NCBI RefSeq assembly: GCF_029983815.1
Contig: NZ_JASBYU010000008.1
Span: 14,884 to 78,883 of the forward strand
Source: Lagierella sp.
GTDB taxonomy: Bacteria; Bacillota; Clostridia; Tissierellales; Peptoniphilaceae
Reading direction: 5' to 3'
Length of the DNA: 64,000 nucleotides
Shown: piece after piece, positions 51,913-61,384 of the stretch
Numbering within the stretch: position 1 is the stretch's first letter
Layout: the number at the start of each line of letters is the position of its first letter
The notes under the pieces: model-generated
Told to the model about the DNA's origin: nothing
Databases searched by the model: none
What the model saw: the letters and a program-made list of their open reading frames with translations, nothing else
Program-made: the position numbers and the translations under genes

Positions 51913-52512
51913 ATGAAGAAGATTTTAAAGAGTGGAATTATTACCAACAACCCCGTTTTAATACAACTTGTAGGACTTTGTTCAGTACTTGGGGTTAGTA
52001 CCACAGTTATGAACGCTTTGGGAATGGGTGTGGCAGTAATAGTAGTAGCTACACTTTCAAATTTAGTAGTTTCCCTACTAAGAAACTTTATTCCCGACGA
52101 GATTAGAATACCATGCTATATCGTTGTAATTGCATCCTTTGTAACCATTGTAGATATGGTTATGAAGGCCTATACACCAGCACTTTATGCACAACTAGGT
52201 ATTTTCATACCACTAATAGTTGTAAACTGTCTTATCCTAGCAAGGGCAGAAGGCTTTGCAAATAAAAACAAGGTATTTCCTTCTGTTGTAGACGGTTTTG
52301 CAAATGGTGTAGGGTATACGTTGACAATTGTAATATTGGCATTTATAAGAGAGTTACTAGGTTCTGGTGCGATTTTTGGTTTTGAATTATTATCAGGAGA
52401 TAAGATTAAACCAATAGGTATAATTGCACAAGCTCCCGGTTCATTTGTTGTACTAGGTTTTATACTTGCTGTATTTAACTACATTACAATGAAAAAAGAA
52501 AGTAACAATTAA
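51913..52512 (+). CDS. rnfE: Rnf complex subunit RnfE
   Basis: RnfE is an integral membrane subunit with six helices. The 199-residue sequence opens with KSGIITNNPVLIQLVGLCSVL. It shares the internal GYTLTIVILAFIRELLGSG pattern of the RnfA/RnfE (NqrD/NqrE) pair, which together bind the membrane iron-sulfur centre. The conserved Cys lies in LVGLCSVLG. GGGGGAT precedes the ATG ten bases after rnfG. Confidence 0.93.
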   Translation: MKKILKSGIITNNPVLIQLVGLCSVLGVSTTVMNALGMGVAVIVVATLSNLVVSLLRNFIPDEIRIPCYIVVIASFVTIVDMVMKAYTPALYAQLGIFIPLIVVNCLILARAEGFANKNKVFPSVVDGFANGVGYTLTIVILAFIRELLGSGAIFGFELLSGDKIKPIGIIAQAPGSFVVLGFILAVFNYITMKKESNN

Positions 52513-52526
52513 AGGGGGAGGAGAAT

Positions 52527-53105
52527 ATGTTAGGTAACATTTTTAAAATACTTATTTTATACATTTTGGTTAACAACTATGTATTGGGTCAGTTCCTTGG
52601 AATTTGTCCATTGATAGGTGTATCAAAAAAGACGGAAACAGCTGCAGGAATGGGACTAGCGGTTACCTTTGTAATAACTATAGCATCCGTTGTAACCTAT
52701 GGAATTCAGTACTTAATCCTAGAACCTCTCAATTTACAATATACACAAACCATAGTATTCATTTTGGTAATTGCATCTCTAGTACAATTTGTTGAAATGG
52801 TATTAAAGAAGACAATGCCAGGTCTATATAGTGCACTTGGAGTTTTCCTACCACTTATTACGACAAACTGTGTAGTTTTAGGGGTAGCAATTGCAAATAT
52901 TCAAGAAGGATATAATCTTATTGAAACCCTTGCATCTGCAATAGGTTCATCAGTAGGGTTTTTCATAGCCATCGTGTTTTTAGCAGCTATTAGAGAAAAG
53001 TTAGAACTTGCAAACGTACCAAAACCATTTAAAGGAGTTCCAATCGCTATGATAGCAATAGGACTTATGGCAATGTCATTCCTAGGTTTTTCAGGTTTAG
53101 TATAG
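52527..53105 (+). CDS. rnfA: Rnf complex subunit RnfA
   Basis: RnfA is the paralogue and partner of RnfE, a six-helix membrane protein of 192 residues. The N-terminus NYVLGQFLGICPLIGVSKK contains the conserved Cys. TTNCVVLGVAIAN and IREKLELANVPKPFKG follow. The two subunits are inserted in opposite topology and form the ion channel core. A GGGGGAGG site precedes the ATG. Confidence 0.94.
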   Translation: MLGNIFKILILYILVNNYVLGQFLGICPLIGVSKKTETAAGMGLAVTFVITIASVVTYGIQYLILEPLNLQYTQTIVFILVIASLVQFVEMVLKKTMPGLYSALGVFLPLITTNCVVLGVAIANIQEGYNLIETLASAIGSSVGFFIAIVFLAAIREKLELANVPKPFKGVPIAMIAIGLMAMSFLGFSGLV

Positions 53106-53114
53106 GGGGATTAA

Positions 53115-53936
53115 ATGGATATAAAATTAATTCTTATAGCCGTTGGTAGTTTAGGAGCTGTCGCTATTGTCTTTGCGGTTTTACTTGGATTTGCCTCAAA
53201 GGTGTTCCAAGTTCCCGTGGATCAAAAGGTTCAAGATGTAAGGGCGGCACTACCTGGAGCAAACTGTGGGGCCTGTGGTTACCCAGGTTGTGATGGACTT
53301 GCCAACGCCATTGTAAATGAAGGGGCAAGCATAGCATCCTGTCCAGTAGGTGGGGCGGATTTAGTTGAAAGACTTGCAGAAATCATGGGTCAAGTAGCTA
53401 ATACCTCTTCAAAACAAGTTGCAGTAGTAAGATGTGCAGGAGATAAATGTCTTGCTGAAGATAAATTCGAATATAAGGGCATTAGAGATTGTAGGGCGGA
53501 CAATGCATTACAAGGGGGACATAAAAAATGTCCTAAGGGATGTTTAGGATGTGGAACCTGTGTAGATGTATGTCAGTTTGACGCGATCCATGTGGTAAAT
53601 GGAGTTGCGAAGGTGGACAGGGACAAATGTACAGCTTGTGAACTTTGTATTAAAATCTGTCCAAGGGACCTAATATCCTTAATGCCATACGACAATCAGA
53701 CAGAAGTTCGTTGTAGCTCGACAGATAAGGGTAAAGATGTAAGAGGATATTGTAAAGTTGGTTGTATTGGATGTAAGATCTGTGAAAAGAACTGTCCAGT
53801 ACAGGCGATTACAGTGGATAAATTCCTTGCTCATATCGATAAGGAAAAATGTGTGGACTGTGGACTTTGTATTAAAAAATGTCCTCAACACACAATTAGA
53901 GACTACGAAGAAAAGATTTTTCAATTACCACAATAA
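53115..53936 (+). CDS. rnfB: Rnf complex subunit RnfB
   Basis: RnfB receives electrons from ferredoxin. The 273-residue protein has an N-terminal membrane helix (about 5-25). Next is the cluster motif GANCGACGYPGCDG of the Fe-S domain (about 50-63). Ferredoxin-like clusters follow: CLGCGTCVDVCQ, CTACELCIKICP, CIGCKICEKNCP and CVDCGLCIKKCP. This richer C-terminal half is usual for clostridial RnfB. It ends the operon, and a terminator begins seven bases after the stop. Confidence 0.95.
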   Translation: MDIKLILIAVGSLGAVAIVFAVLLGFASKVFQVPVDQKVQDVRAALPGANCGACGYPGCDGLANAIVNEGASIASCPVGGADLVERLAEIMGQVANTSSKQVAVVRCAGDKCLAEDKFEYKGIRDCRADNALQGGHKKCPKGCLGCGTCVDVCQFDAIHVVNGVAKVDRDKCTACELCIKICPRDLISLMPYDNQTEVRCSSTDKGKDVRGYCKVGCIGCKICEKNCPVQAITVDKFLAHIDKEKCVDCGLCIKKCPQHTIRDYEEKIFQLPQ

Positions 53937-53942
53937 AAAATT

Positions 53943-53976
53943 ATGGCCGGCGTGAGTCGGTCATTTTAATTTTTAT
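53943..53976 (+). terminator. Terminator of the rnf operon
   Basis: ATGGCCG (53943-53949) pairs with CGGTCAT (53958-53964, one G-T pair), followed by a T-rich tail. Confidence 0.75.
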
Positions 53977-54060
53977 ACTTTCCCTTCAACAATAATTTCA
54001 GTGGTTTAAAAATACCGTTTAATATGATAAACTTAATTAAGAAAAAGACAGGTGTTGATT

Positions 54061-54441
54061 ATGAAAAAGGGAGATAAATTACTCATTTTACTGATTTTTA
54101 TTCTATCGATCTTCTCTTACGGATTCATATATTTAAATGGCGATAAAGAAGGTGGAAGATATATTTCTCTGCAGGTAAATGGAGAAGAAGTTAAACGACT
54201 CACCTTTACATCAGGAGAAGAACCCTACGTATATCGTCTTCAAACCGAATATGGTTTGAATGTGGTTGAAGTAGTTGGAAATAAGGTGCATCTTATTGAA
54301 GCGGACTGCCCTGACAAACTCTGTATTAAACAGGGGTTTATAGAAAAAACTGGAGAAGTCATAGTCTGCATACCAAATAAGATGGTTCTTGAAATAAAGA
54401 GTGATGATTTGGATAAAGAATTGGATGGAATTAACTATTGA
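54061..54441 (+). CDS. NusG domain II-like protein, membrane-anchored
   Basis: The protein has 126 residues. One N-terminal membrane helix (about 6-24) precedes a small extracytoplasmic beta domain of the NusG-II type. It contains a conserved Cys pair in EADCPDKLCIKQGFI. Such genes usually lie beside Gx transporter and Rnf or quinone-related genes, as here; the function is not established. The ATG at 54061 has an AGGTG site. Its stop overlaps the start of the next gene by one base (TGATG). Confidence 0.82.
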   Translation: MKKGDKLLILLIFILSIFSYGFIYLNGDKEGGRYISLQVNGEEVKRLTFTSGEEPYVYRLQTEYGLNVVEVVGNKVHLIEADCPDKLCIKQGFIEKTGEVIVCIPNKMVLEIKSDDLDKELDGINY

Positions 54442-54932
54442 TGAAAAAGCCGATAACGATCAGTCTTTTAATCTCCTTTGCACTTGTGATCTCGCTTTTT
54501 GAAAACTCCATACCAATACCCATCCCAGTACCAGGTGTTAAACTTGGACTTTCCAATATTGTACTTTTAGTAACCCTTGTTATTTATGGGTTAAAGGAAG
54601 CGCTATTGGTAGGGCTGGTAAAGTCTTTTTTAATGTTTTTATTATCGGGAAGGCTTTCATCCTTGCCCTACAGTTTTACAGGAACTATTTTAGCTCTTAT
54701 CTCCATGTACTTGGCCTATCGTTACTTAAGCAAGTGGCTAAGTCTAATAGGAGTAAGTGAAATAGGGGCTTTGTTTTTTAATTTGGGACAACTTTTAGCA
54801 GCGAGTATTATATTAAACAATTTTAAAATACTATACTATTTACCCTTAATTAACTTAATGGGTATAGTAACAGGTTATATTGTAGGACTTACTTCGGGTT
54901 TTATTTCCCAGAGGCTTAAAAAGGTGATATAG
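54441..54932 (+). CDS. Gx transporter family membrane protein (HepT-I / ECF S-like)
   Basis: The 163-residue protein has five or six membrane segments. The pattern SIPIPIPVPGVKLGLSNIVLLVTL defines the Gx transporter family, often named heptaprenyl diphosphate synthase component I. It resembles the substrate-binding subunits of ECF transporters. The substrate is unknown. It is coupled by a one-base overlap to the NusG-II-like gene, and radC begins right after its stop. Confidence 0.82.
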   Translation: MKKPITISLLISFALVISLFENSIPIPIPVPGVKLGLSNIVLLVTLVIYGLKEALLVGLVKSFLMFLLSGRLSSLPYSFTGTILALISMYLAYRYLSKWLSLIGVSEIGALFFNLGQLLAASIILNNFKILYYLPLINLMGIVTGYIVGLTSGFISQRLKKVI

Positions 54933-55703
54933 ATGTGTAGTGATATAATAGAAGAGACTCAAAGTATAATTGCAATTGAAAAAAGTGAGTCTTTGGATAA
55001 AAAAATAAAAGATGATAAGGCCAATTTAAAGACTATAAAAGAATTTTCTGTATTTGATAGACCCAGGGAGAAGATGAGGGATTTTGGTCCTGGTATCTTG
55101 TCTTCAGAGGAATTGTTAGCTATTTTATTGGGTACGGGGACAAAGAAACAAAATGCCATTGAACTTGCTTCTAAGGTTTTAAATGAAATGAAAAGTCAAA
55201 ATAACTTCAATGACATTACTTTGGAAGAACTTATGGAGATTGATGGTATTGGTCTTTCTAAGGCCTGTACTATAATTGCATCCTTGGAACTTGTCAAAAG
55301 ACTGAATATTAGACAGTCAACCAAGGAATATAGGATAAATAGTCCAAAATCTTTGGCGGATATCTTTATGCATCAGCTATCTAGGGAGTTAAGGGAACAC
55401 TTTTATATAATTTTACTTGATACAAAAAACAATATAATTTCAAAGGAGGAAATTTCTATTGGAACTTTAAACTCTTCTTTGGTTCATCCAAGGGAAGTTT
55501 TCAAACCTGCAATAAAAAAGAGTGCCAAGTCGATTATCTTATTACATAATCATCCCAGTGGCGATGTTACACCTAGTAATGAAGACATTAAGTTGACTTT
55601 GAGGTTGGAAGAAGCAGGACGGATTTTAGGCATAGAAGTTTTAGACCATCTAATTATAGGAGATGGCAAATATTTAAGTTTTAAAGAAAAATCATATTTT
55701 TAA
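54933..55703 (+). CDS. radC: RadC-family JAB-domain protein
   Basis: The 256-residue protein has an extra 35-residue N-terminus. A helix-hairpin-helix part (LGTGTKKQNAIELASKVL, LMEIDGIGLSKACTI) follows. The C-terminal JAB/MPN+ metallo-domain has the motif HNHPSGDVTPSNED. RadC was long called a DNA-repair protein, but its true role is unclear. It commonly lies just upstream of mreBCD, as here. The AAGGTGAT site before the ATG lies within the last codons of the upstream gene. Confidence 0.9.
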   Translation: MCSDIIEETQSIIAIEKSESLDKKIKDDKANLKTIKEFSVFDRPREKMRDFGPGILSSEELLAILLGTGTKKQNAIELASKVLNEMKSQNNFNDITLEELMEIDGIGLSKACTIIASLELVKRLNIRQSTKEYRINSPKSLADIFMHQLSRELREHFYIILLDTKNNIISKEEISIGTLNSSLVHPREVFKPAIKKSAKSIILLHNHPSGDVTPSNEDIKLTLRLEEAGRILGIEVLDHLIIGDGKYLSFKEKSYF

Positions 55704-55713
55704 GGAGCAGATT

Positions 55714-56754
55714 ATGGCATCGTTTATAAAATTTTTTGCAAAGGATATAGGAATAGATTTAGGAAGTTCCAATACTATAATTTCAGATATCAATGGTAAT
55801 GTCTTGGTAAACGAGCCTTCTGTCGTTGCAATAGATTTAAAGACCTATGAAGTGTTAGCTGTGGGAATTGAAGCAAAGAATATGATAGGAAAGACACCGG
55901 AGAATATCATGGCGGTAAGGCCTTTAGAAAATGGTGTAATTGCAGATTTTGAACTGACTCGAGCAATGCTTGAATTCTTCATAAGAAAGGCCAGCACAGG
56001 TTTTTCAGTTATGCAGCCTAAGGCAATTGTAACAGTGCCATCTTTTTTAACGGATATTGAAAAAAGGGCTGTTGAAGATGTGGTTATATACGCAGGATGT
56101 AGAGATGTAAGGCTGTTGGAAGAAAATATTGCATCTGCCATTGGAATGGGCATAGATATAAATGAGCCAAAGGGCAACCTAATACTAAATGTAGGTGCTG
56201 GAACAATTCAAGTATCCATAGTATCTTTAGCGGGGGTAGTTTCTTCAAGTGCTAGAAAATACGGTGGGGACAATGTGGAAAGAAATATTAAGTCCTATAT
56301 TAAAAAATCCCACAATTTCTTAGTAGGTGGTTCCACCACAGAATACTTAAAGAACAATATTTGCACTTTGAAATCGGAGGACATTGAAAGATCTGCCACC
56401 GTCAGTGGCAAGGATTTGATTACAGGAATGCCTAAGGTTGCATCTGTAAGTGCTTCGGATTTACTCGACTGTATTTTATCCCTTGTAAATGAAGTTCACA
56501 GTTGTATTAGGGATGTACTTGAAAAGACTCCTCCAGAAATTTCTGGAGAGGTAATCTACGATGGAATAAAAATTTGTGGAGGAATGGCGGACTTAGACGG
56601 TTTAGCTGAATCCATAATTCAAAATATCAAGATAAATGCTCAAGTGGTAGAAAAGCCAGGTAAAGTTACGGGAATTGGAATAGGAAAGGCTCTAAATCTC
56701 TTAGAGGGAAAGAAGAGGTTTATATTTAGGAAGAATGATGTACAGGAATTTTAG
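55714..56754 (+). CDS. MreB paralogue with a degenerate ATP site
   Basis: The 346-residue protein has the full MreB fold and sits where mreB normally lies, before mreC and mreD. Nucleotide-site residues differ from the canonical MreB at 161. The phosphate-2 motif DIGGGTTD reads N159-V-G-A-G-T-I-Q, replacing both Asp residues. The EEPLAAAIG segment reads EENIASAIG. The phosphate-1 loop GIDLGSSNT is kept. It may bind ATP without hydrolysing it, or act as a copolymer partner of the other MreB. AAGGAG precedes the ATG, and the mreC start overlaps its end. Confidence 0.88.
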   Translation: MASFIKFFAKDIGIDLGSSNTIISDINGNVLVNEPSVVAIDLKTYEVLAVGIEAKNMIGKTPENIMAVRPLENGVIADFELTRAMLEFFIRKASTGFSVMQPKAIVTVPSFLTDIEKRAVEDVVIYAGCRDVRLLEENIASAIGMGIDINEPKGNLILNVGAGTIQVSIVSLAGVVSSSARKYGGDNVERNIKSYIKKSHNFLVGGSTTEYLKNNICTLKSEDIERSATVSGKDLITGMPKVASVSASDLLDCILSLVNEVHSCIRDVLEKTPPEISGEVIYDGIKICGGMADLDGLAESIIQNIKINAQVVEKPGKVTGIGIGKALNLLEGKKRFIFRKNDVQEF

Positions 56755-57607
56755 AAATAATAACAAGAGGAGAAAAGGTGTAATATTCATTGTAGTTTGC
56801 CTTTTTTTGGTATCCCTTATAGCTACAAGTAATGGTAATAGCAAAGTTGTTGACATTGGAGGCAATGTCCTATCCACAATAACCACGCCTATTTCCAAAG
56901 CATTTTACTTCACCTCTTCTAAGGTAATAGACGGCTTAGAATTTATTTTTGGTTCTAGGCAGATGAGAAAAGACAATGAAAAACTAAATAAGGAAAACTT
57001 ACTTCTGAAAGAACAAAATGCAAATATGCAAAAAGTTATAGACAATCAGGGATATCTTAAAGAAGAATATGAACTTATATCAAGTAAAAAGGGAGACCTT
57101 ATTAAAGCTGGAATCGTAGGAGTGGACTCTTCCAACCTCTATGACAGATTTACCATCGACAAGGGCAGCAAGGATAAGATTAAAGTAAATGACCCAATAG
57201 TTCAAGGTGTTGTTGGAGAGGACTCGACTATAGTTCAGGGACTACTTGGAGTGGTGACGGATGTAGGTTATAACCATGCTAAGGTATCTTCTATTACAAA
57301 TTCCACAAAGGGCACTTCCTTTAAAACTTCAAGAACAGGAGCGGTAGGTGTTATCAGAGGTGGAGAGGATAATCTCTTGACTGGATACATGTATAAGACT
57401 TCTGCAGATATAGCCGTGGGAGATAAGATCTATACTTCTGGTTTGGGAGGAATTTATCCAGCGGATTTATACATTGGTCAAGTTAGCAAGGTCTATAAGG
57501 ATGAAACCAGTGCAAGGACTGAAGTTACAATAGAGTCTCCTATAGATTTTACTAATATCTATAGGGTTTTAGTGCTTAGAGTTATGAGAGAAGAAGAAAA
57601 TGAATAA
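56738..57607 (+). CDS. mreC: Rod-shape-determining protein MreC
   Basis: MreC is a bitopic scaffold that links MreB to PBP2 and RodA. The 289-residue protein has a basic N-terminus and a membrane helix (about 13-32). A coiled coil of about 45 residues follows (MRKDNEKLNKENLLLKEQN). The beta-barrel domain contains IDKGSKDKIKVNDPIV and GAVGVIRGG. ATGs occur at 56735 and 56738; the second is better spaced from AGGA. The gene overlaps the upstream MreB gene and, at the other end, mreD. Confidence 0.92.
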   Translation: MYRNFRNNNKRRKGVIFIVVCLFLVSLIATSNGNSKVVDIGGNVLSTITTPISKAFYFTSSKVIDGLEFIFGSRQMRKDNEKLNKENLLLKEQNANMQKVIDNQGYLKEEYELISSKKGDLIKAGIVGVDSSNLYDRFTIDKGSKDKIKVNDPIVQGVVGEDSTIVQGLLGVVTDVGYNHAKVSSITNSTKGTSFKTSRTGAVGVIRGGEDNLLTGYMYKTSADIAVGDKIYTSGLGGIYPADLYIGQVSKVYKDETSARTEVTIESPIDFTNIYRVLVLRVMREEENE

Positions 57608-58088
57608 AGTTAAAATCGTTATTGTAGTAATAATAAATCTGTTGTTACAGACAGTACTTTTCAATAGAATAAAGATAATTGGCGTAAATCCCAATTTAAC
57701 AATTCCTATAGTTGTGGCTCTTTCCCTGGGCTTTGGTGCCTATGTAGGAGGGTTTTCTGGACTTTTCATAGGATTATTGGAAGATATCCTATTTGCTAGA
57801 GTCCTTGGGGTAAGGGCTTTAATATATTTTATCGTCGGATTTCTAATAGGAAATTCCGAGATGGGAATTAACAAAGACGATGTAAGAACGGGAGTAGTTT
57901 TGACAGGGGTTTCAACTATTGCCTCCTTTATTTTAACTATATTAATAGGAAGCTTTTTAGGTGACTCCTTTAGCATTGGAAGTAGAGTTATACCTTTAAT
58001 TGTGGAACTTGTATTAAATTGTTTAATGTACTTTCCGATTTTTATACTCTTCCAGAAAATTTTTGAATTTCCAAGATTTAGGTTGTAG
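57600..58088 (+). CDS. mreD: Rod-shape-determining protein MreD
   Basis: MreD is a 162-residue membrane protein with about five helices and a role in elongation. The pattern NRIKIIGVNPNLTIPIVVAL and the FSGLFIGLLEDILF stretch match the family. Its start ATG lies eight bases inside mreC. The PBP2 gene begins nine bases after its stop, so all four genes are one operon. Confidence 0.9.
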   Translation: MNKVKIVIVVIINLLLQTVLFNRIKIIGVNPNLTIPIVVALSLGFGAYVGGFSGLFIGLLEDILFARVLGVRALIYFIVGFLIGNSEMGINKDDVRTGVVLTGVSTIASFILTILIGSFLGDSFSIGSRVIPLIVELVLNCLMYFPIFILFQKIFEFPRFRL

Positions 58089-58096
58089 GTGTTATT

Positions 58097-61000
58097 ATGA
58101 AAAAATTTTTTAAAAAGACTTTTAAAGGATCAGAAGAAAGGGATAGATTTTTTGCAACAAAAATAATCTTAGGATTTCTAATGATCCTTCTTTTTTCTAA
58201 ACTATTTTACTTGACAATTATAAAGGGTGAGTACTATAGAGATATATCTGAAAACACTAGGATTAGAGATATTGAAATAGTTGCACCTAGGGGCAATATC
58301 TATGATAGAAATGGCGAGATACTTGCAACTAATAAGACTGTGTTTACAGCAAGTATCTTAAAGGACGACTTTTTAAGGCTTGATGAGAAGAAGAGAAATG
58401 AAAGTTTAAGGGACTTGACTAGACTTTTAGAACTCGATGGAGCAAATATAAATCCAGACTATAGTCTTTCCTTTAACTTAATACAATATAAAGATAAGGA
58501 ATCCTATATCAAGGAGAATGAAACTCCAATAGATAAGATGATTAGGATAATTAAGACAAATGACCTTCTAAATGTCCTTATTCATAAGGAGGAAGAAAAG
58601 GAGGGTTATAGGTATAGGGTGATTGATACGGTTATTAAATCCCTAAGCAATAAGGGGGTTGAACTTCCACTTAATGCAGGAAGTGATAAGATAACCTTTG
58701 AAAATCCAAATAAATCTGAATACTTAGAGGAAAATTCCTATGAAGATGGAGAAGATCCTTACACTTTTTTAAGTAGGGTTTTAAAAGAGGATGAGGGGAT
58801 TATAAGAAATATTTTAAATCACCCCGTAGGAAGAAAACTTGCCTTTGACATAGTGAAGGCAAGTAATTTACAGGAAAATCTAAGTTTAGAACCCATAGGT
58901 TTTCAAGACCAAATCCTACTACTTGAAACCAAGGCTAAGCTGTCCAAGGAATATAGTGGAATTACAGAAAAATCCACTGCAAAAGAAGATTTTGTAACAA
59001 TAGTAAGAAAGTCTACCCTAGACGAATTATTATCAAATGTTACATTTGACTCAAAATCTGGCCAACCTATAACTCTTCCTGCAAAGTTTGCCTTGGAAAT
59101 TTTAGATAAGAAAAATATTAAACACAATCTAAAGGTTGTAGTAGACGAAAAGGATGTTAACAATCCAATAGCTCAAATTCAGTACAAGGACACTGAAAAA
59201 CACGATCTCAATCCAAAGGATCAACTTGTCTTTTTGTTGGAAGAAAATGGTCTTATGGACGACTTTATAACCAATGAAAATGTAAAGTTCATTGCTCAAA
59301 ATATAAATACAAATAAGAATATCGTTCCTTCAATTTCAGTAAAGGACTGGACCTATAGTTATGAAAAGAACATAGATGATATGTATGAGAGATTTGATTT
59401 AGACAAGAAAAAGGACAATGTGGATAAGCTATATAAGGAGATTGTAAAGTCCTATGACCTTGAAGGTTTTTTGAACTACGATCAGTATAATATTATAAAG
59501 CTCTATGATCTTATCAATAGGCATGGAGATTTACGATATGTTCCCCTGGACTTAACCTACAATCTTTCAGAAGTGACATTTTCTGCCATAGAAGAGAGAT
59601 TTCCAGAGGGCTCTGGAATTATAGTGGACTCCCAGCCCATTAGATACTATCCTGGAGGATCCCTCGCTTCCCACACTATTGGATACATTGGAAAGATTTC
59701 AACACAGGTTGAAAAGGACGACTACCTTTCTGACGACAATTACAACTTGGCGTCCCTAATTGGGAAAAATGGCATAGAGGAGAGCCAAGAAAGGCAACTA
59801 AAGGGAATTAATGGAACTAGAAGGGTCTTAGTAGACAATAGGGGAAATATTACGGAAGTGCTTGGAGAAACAAAGCCTATTCCTGGAAAGGATGTATATT
59901 TGTCAGTGGACAAGAGGATTCAAAAGGCCAGTGAAGAAGCCTTGGCTGAAACCATGAATTCCCTTCAGATGGACAATGTATTCAACTCCAAATGGGGAGA
60001 TGTAAACCTTGTAAGTTCCAGTACAACAGGTCAGTATAAGGATGCAACATCAGGATCTGTTGTGGTTTTAAATGCTAAAACCGGTCAAGTGGTATCTATC
60101 GCCAATGCCCCTGATATCAACCTAAACATGTTTGCCACAGGTATTTCTGCTTCCGATTGGAAAAATTTATTTCCAAAGGATGAAAGAGACCTAATTGCCC
60201 CTAGACCCCTTTTAAATATGGCGATTCAGTCTGCTATACAGCCTGGTTCCACCTTTAAACTTGCAACCTCATTGGCAGGTCTTGAAACGGGACTTGATCC
60301 AGATTTTACCATTAAGTGTCAAGGATACATCGAAGTTGGTGGAAGAATTTTCCAAGACGCCATATGGGGAATAAGTAGGGGAGTTCATGGAAATGAAGGT
60401 ACTAGAGAGGCTATTAGAGATTCATGTAACTACTATTTCTATAACTTAGCCCTTGGAGTTGACAAGGGTTCTAAGGAAGGCGGAAGTTACAAATTAAATG
60501 TAGATGATGTGGCCAAGTATGCAAAGATACTGGGTCTTGGTGAAAAGACGGGAATAGACATCAACATTCCAAAGGAGACTGCAGGAACCCTTCCCGATAG
60601 ACAGATAAAAAAAGCAAGTTATAAAAACCTATATCAGACCTTTTTAGAAGAAAATGCAAAAAATTATTTGATGGATCCAAAGACTTCCGACAGGGAACTG
60701 GAAGAAAAGATTCAAAAGATGTTAAAGTGGATTGACGAAGAAGAAGTTCCTTCTGAAACGGAAATTGTAAATAGATTGAAGGAGATGGGTTTTGATACAA
60801 AGAAAACTCAAGGTGAATCCAATCAGAATTTTCCTGCACAGATAAAATACAACTATATCGACCAATCCAACTGGTTGATTGGAGACAGTTTAAACGTTGT
60901 AATCGGTCAGGGTCAAAACGCCTACAGTCCGTTACAGATGGCAAGATATATGGCCACTATTGCAAATGGGGGCATTAAAAACAAGGTTTCTGTAGTGGAT

Positions 61001-61384
61001 GAGGTGAAGGATCCTACAACGGGGAAAGTTGTATATAAGAATAGTCCCAATGGCAATAAGATTGAAATTGACGATTTTTCAGCGTTACAGGTAATTCGTG
61101 AAGGTACTAAAATGGCCGCTGAAGAGGGATATACTGGAAGAGTACTTGGGAAATTGCCCTTTGACATGGGAATTAAGTCAGGAACTGCAGAAGTGGGGCT
61201 TATAAACCCTGTAACAAATAAACCTTATAGCGACTATGGTTGGATGATAGGATTTGCTCCCTATGATGATCCAGAGTATGTAATTGCTGCCGTTGTAACC
61301 CAATCTGGAACAAGTGGAAATATAAGTCCAATGGTTCGTGAAATAATGGGTGCCTGCCTTGAGGCCTCACCTAAGGGGGAATAA
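58097..61384 (+). CDS. Very large class B penicillin-binding protein 2
   Basis: This is an elongation transpeptidase of 1095 residues, against about 600-700 for ordinary PBP2. An N-terminal membrane anchor (about 25-43) and RGNIYDRNGEILATNKT (76-92) are followed by roughly 400 residues of extra, charged sequence. The usual pedestal end (YYPGGSLASHTIGYIGKI) follows near 515-530. Transpeptidase motifs are STFK (Ser718, Lys721), SCN (776-778) and KSG (1027-1029). A further charged insert lies between SCN and KSG, at about 835-915. The next gene starts at the last base of its stop codon. Confidence 0.93.
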   Translation: MKKFFKKTFKGSEERDRFFATKIILGFLMILLFSKLFYLTIIKGEYYRDISENTRIRDIEIVAPRGNIYDRNGEILATNKTVFTASILKDDFLRLDEKKRNESLRDLTRLLELDGANINPDYSLSFNLIQYKDKESYIKENETPIDKMIRIIKTNDLLNVLIHKEEEKEGYRYRVIDTVIKSLSNKGVELPLNAGSDKITFENPNKSEYLEENSYEDGEDPYTFLSRVLKEDEGIIRNILNHPVGRKLAFDIVKASNLQENLSLEPIGFQDQILLLETKAKLSKEYSGITEKSTAKEDFVTIVRKSTLDELLSNVTFDSKSGQPITLPAKFALEILDKKNIKHNLKVVVDEKDVNNPIAQIQYKDTEKHDLNPKDQLVFLLEENGLMDDFITNENVKFIAQNINTNKNIVPSISVKDWTYSYEKNIDDMYERFDLDKKKDNVDKLYKEIVKSYDLEGFLNYDQYNIIKLYDLINRHGDLRYVPLDLTYNLSEVTFSAIEERFPEGSGIIVDSQPIRYYPGGSLASHTIGYIGKISTQVEKDDYLSDDNYNLASLIGKNGIEESQERQLKGINGTRRVLVDNRGNITEVLGETKPIPGKDVYLSVDKRIQKASEEALAETMNSLQMDNVFNSKWGDVNLVSSSTTGQYKDATSGSVVVLNAKTGQVVSIANAPDINLNMFATGISASDWKNLFPKDERDLIAPRPLLNMAIQSAIQPGSTFKLATSLAGLETGLDPDFTIKCQGYIEVGGRIFQDAIWGISRGVHGNEGTREAIRDSCNYYFYNLALGVDKGSKEGGSYKLNVDDVAKYAKILGLGEKTGIDINIPKETAGTLPDRQIKKASYKNLYQTFLEENAKNYLMDPKTSDRELEEKIQKMLKWIDEEEVPSETEIVNRLKEMGFDTKKTQGESNQNFPAQIKYNYIDQSNWLIGDSLNVVIGQGQNAYSPLQMARYMATIANGGIKNKVSVVDEVKDPTTGKVVYKNSPNGNKIEIDDFSALQVIREGTKMAAEEGYTGRVLGKLPFDMGIKSGTAEVGLINPVTNKPYSDYGWMIGFAPYDDPEYVIAAVVTQSGTSGNISPMVREIMGACLEASPKGE

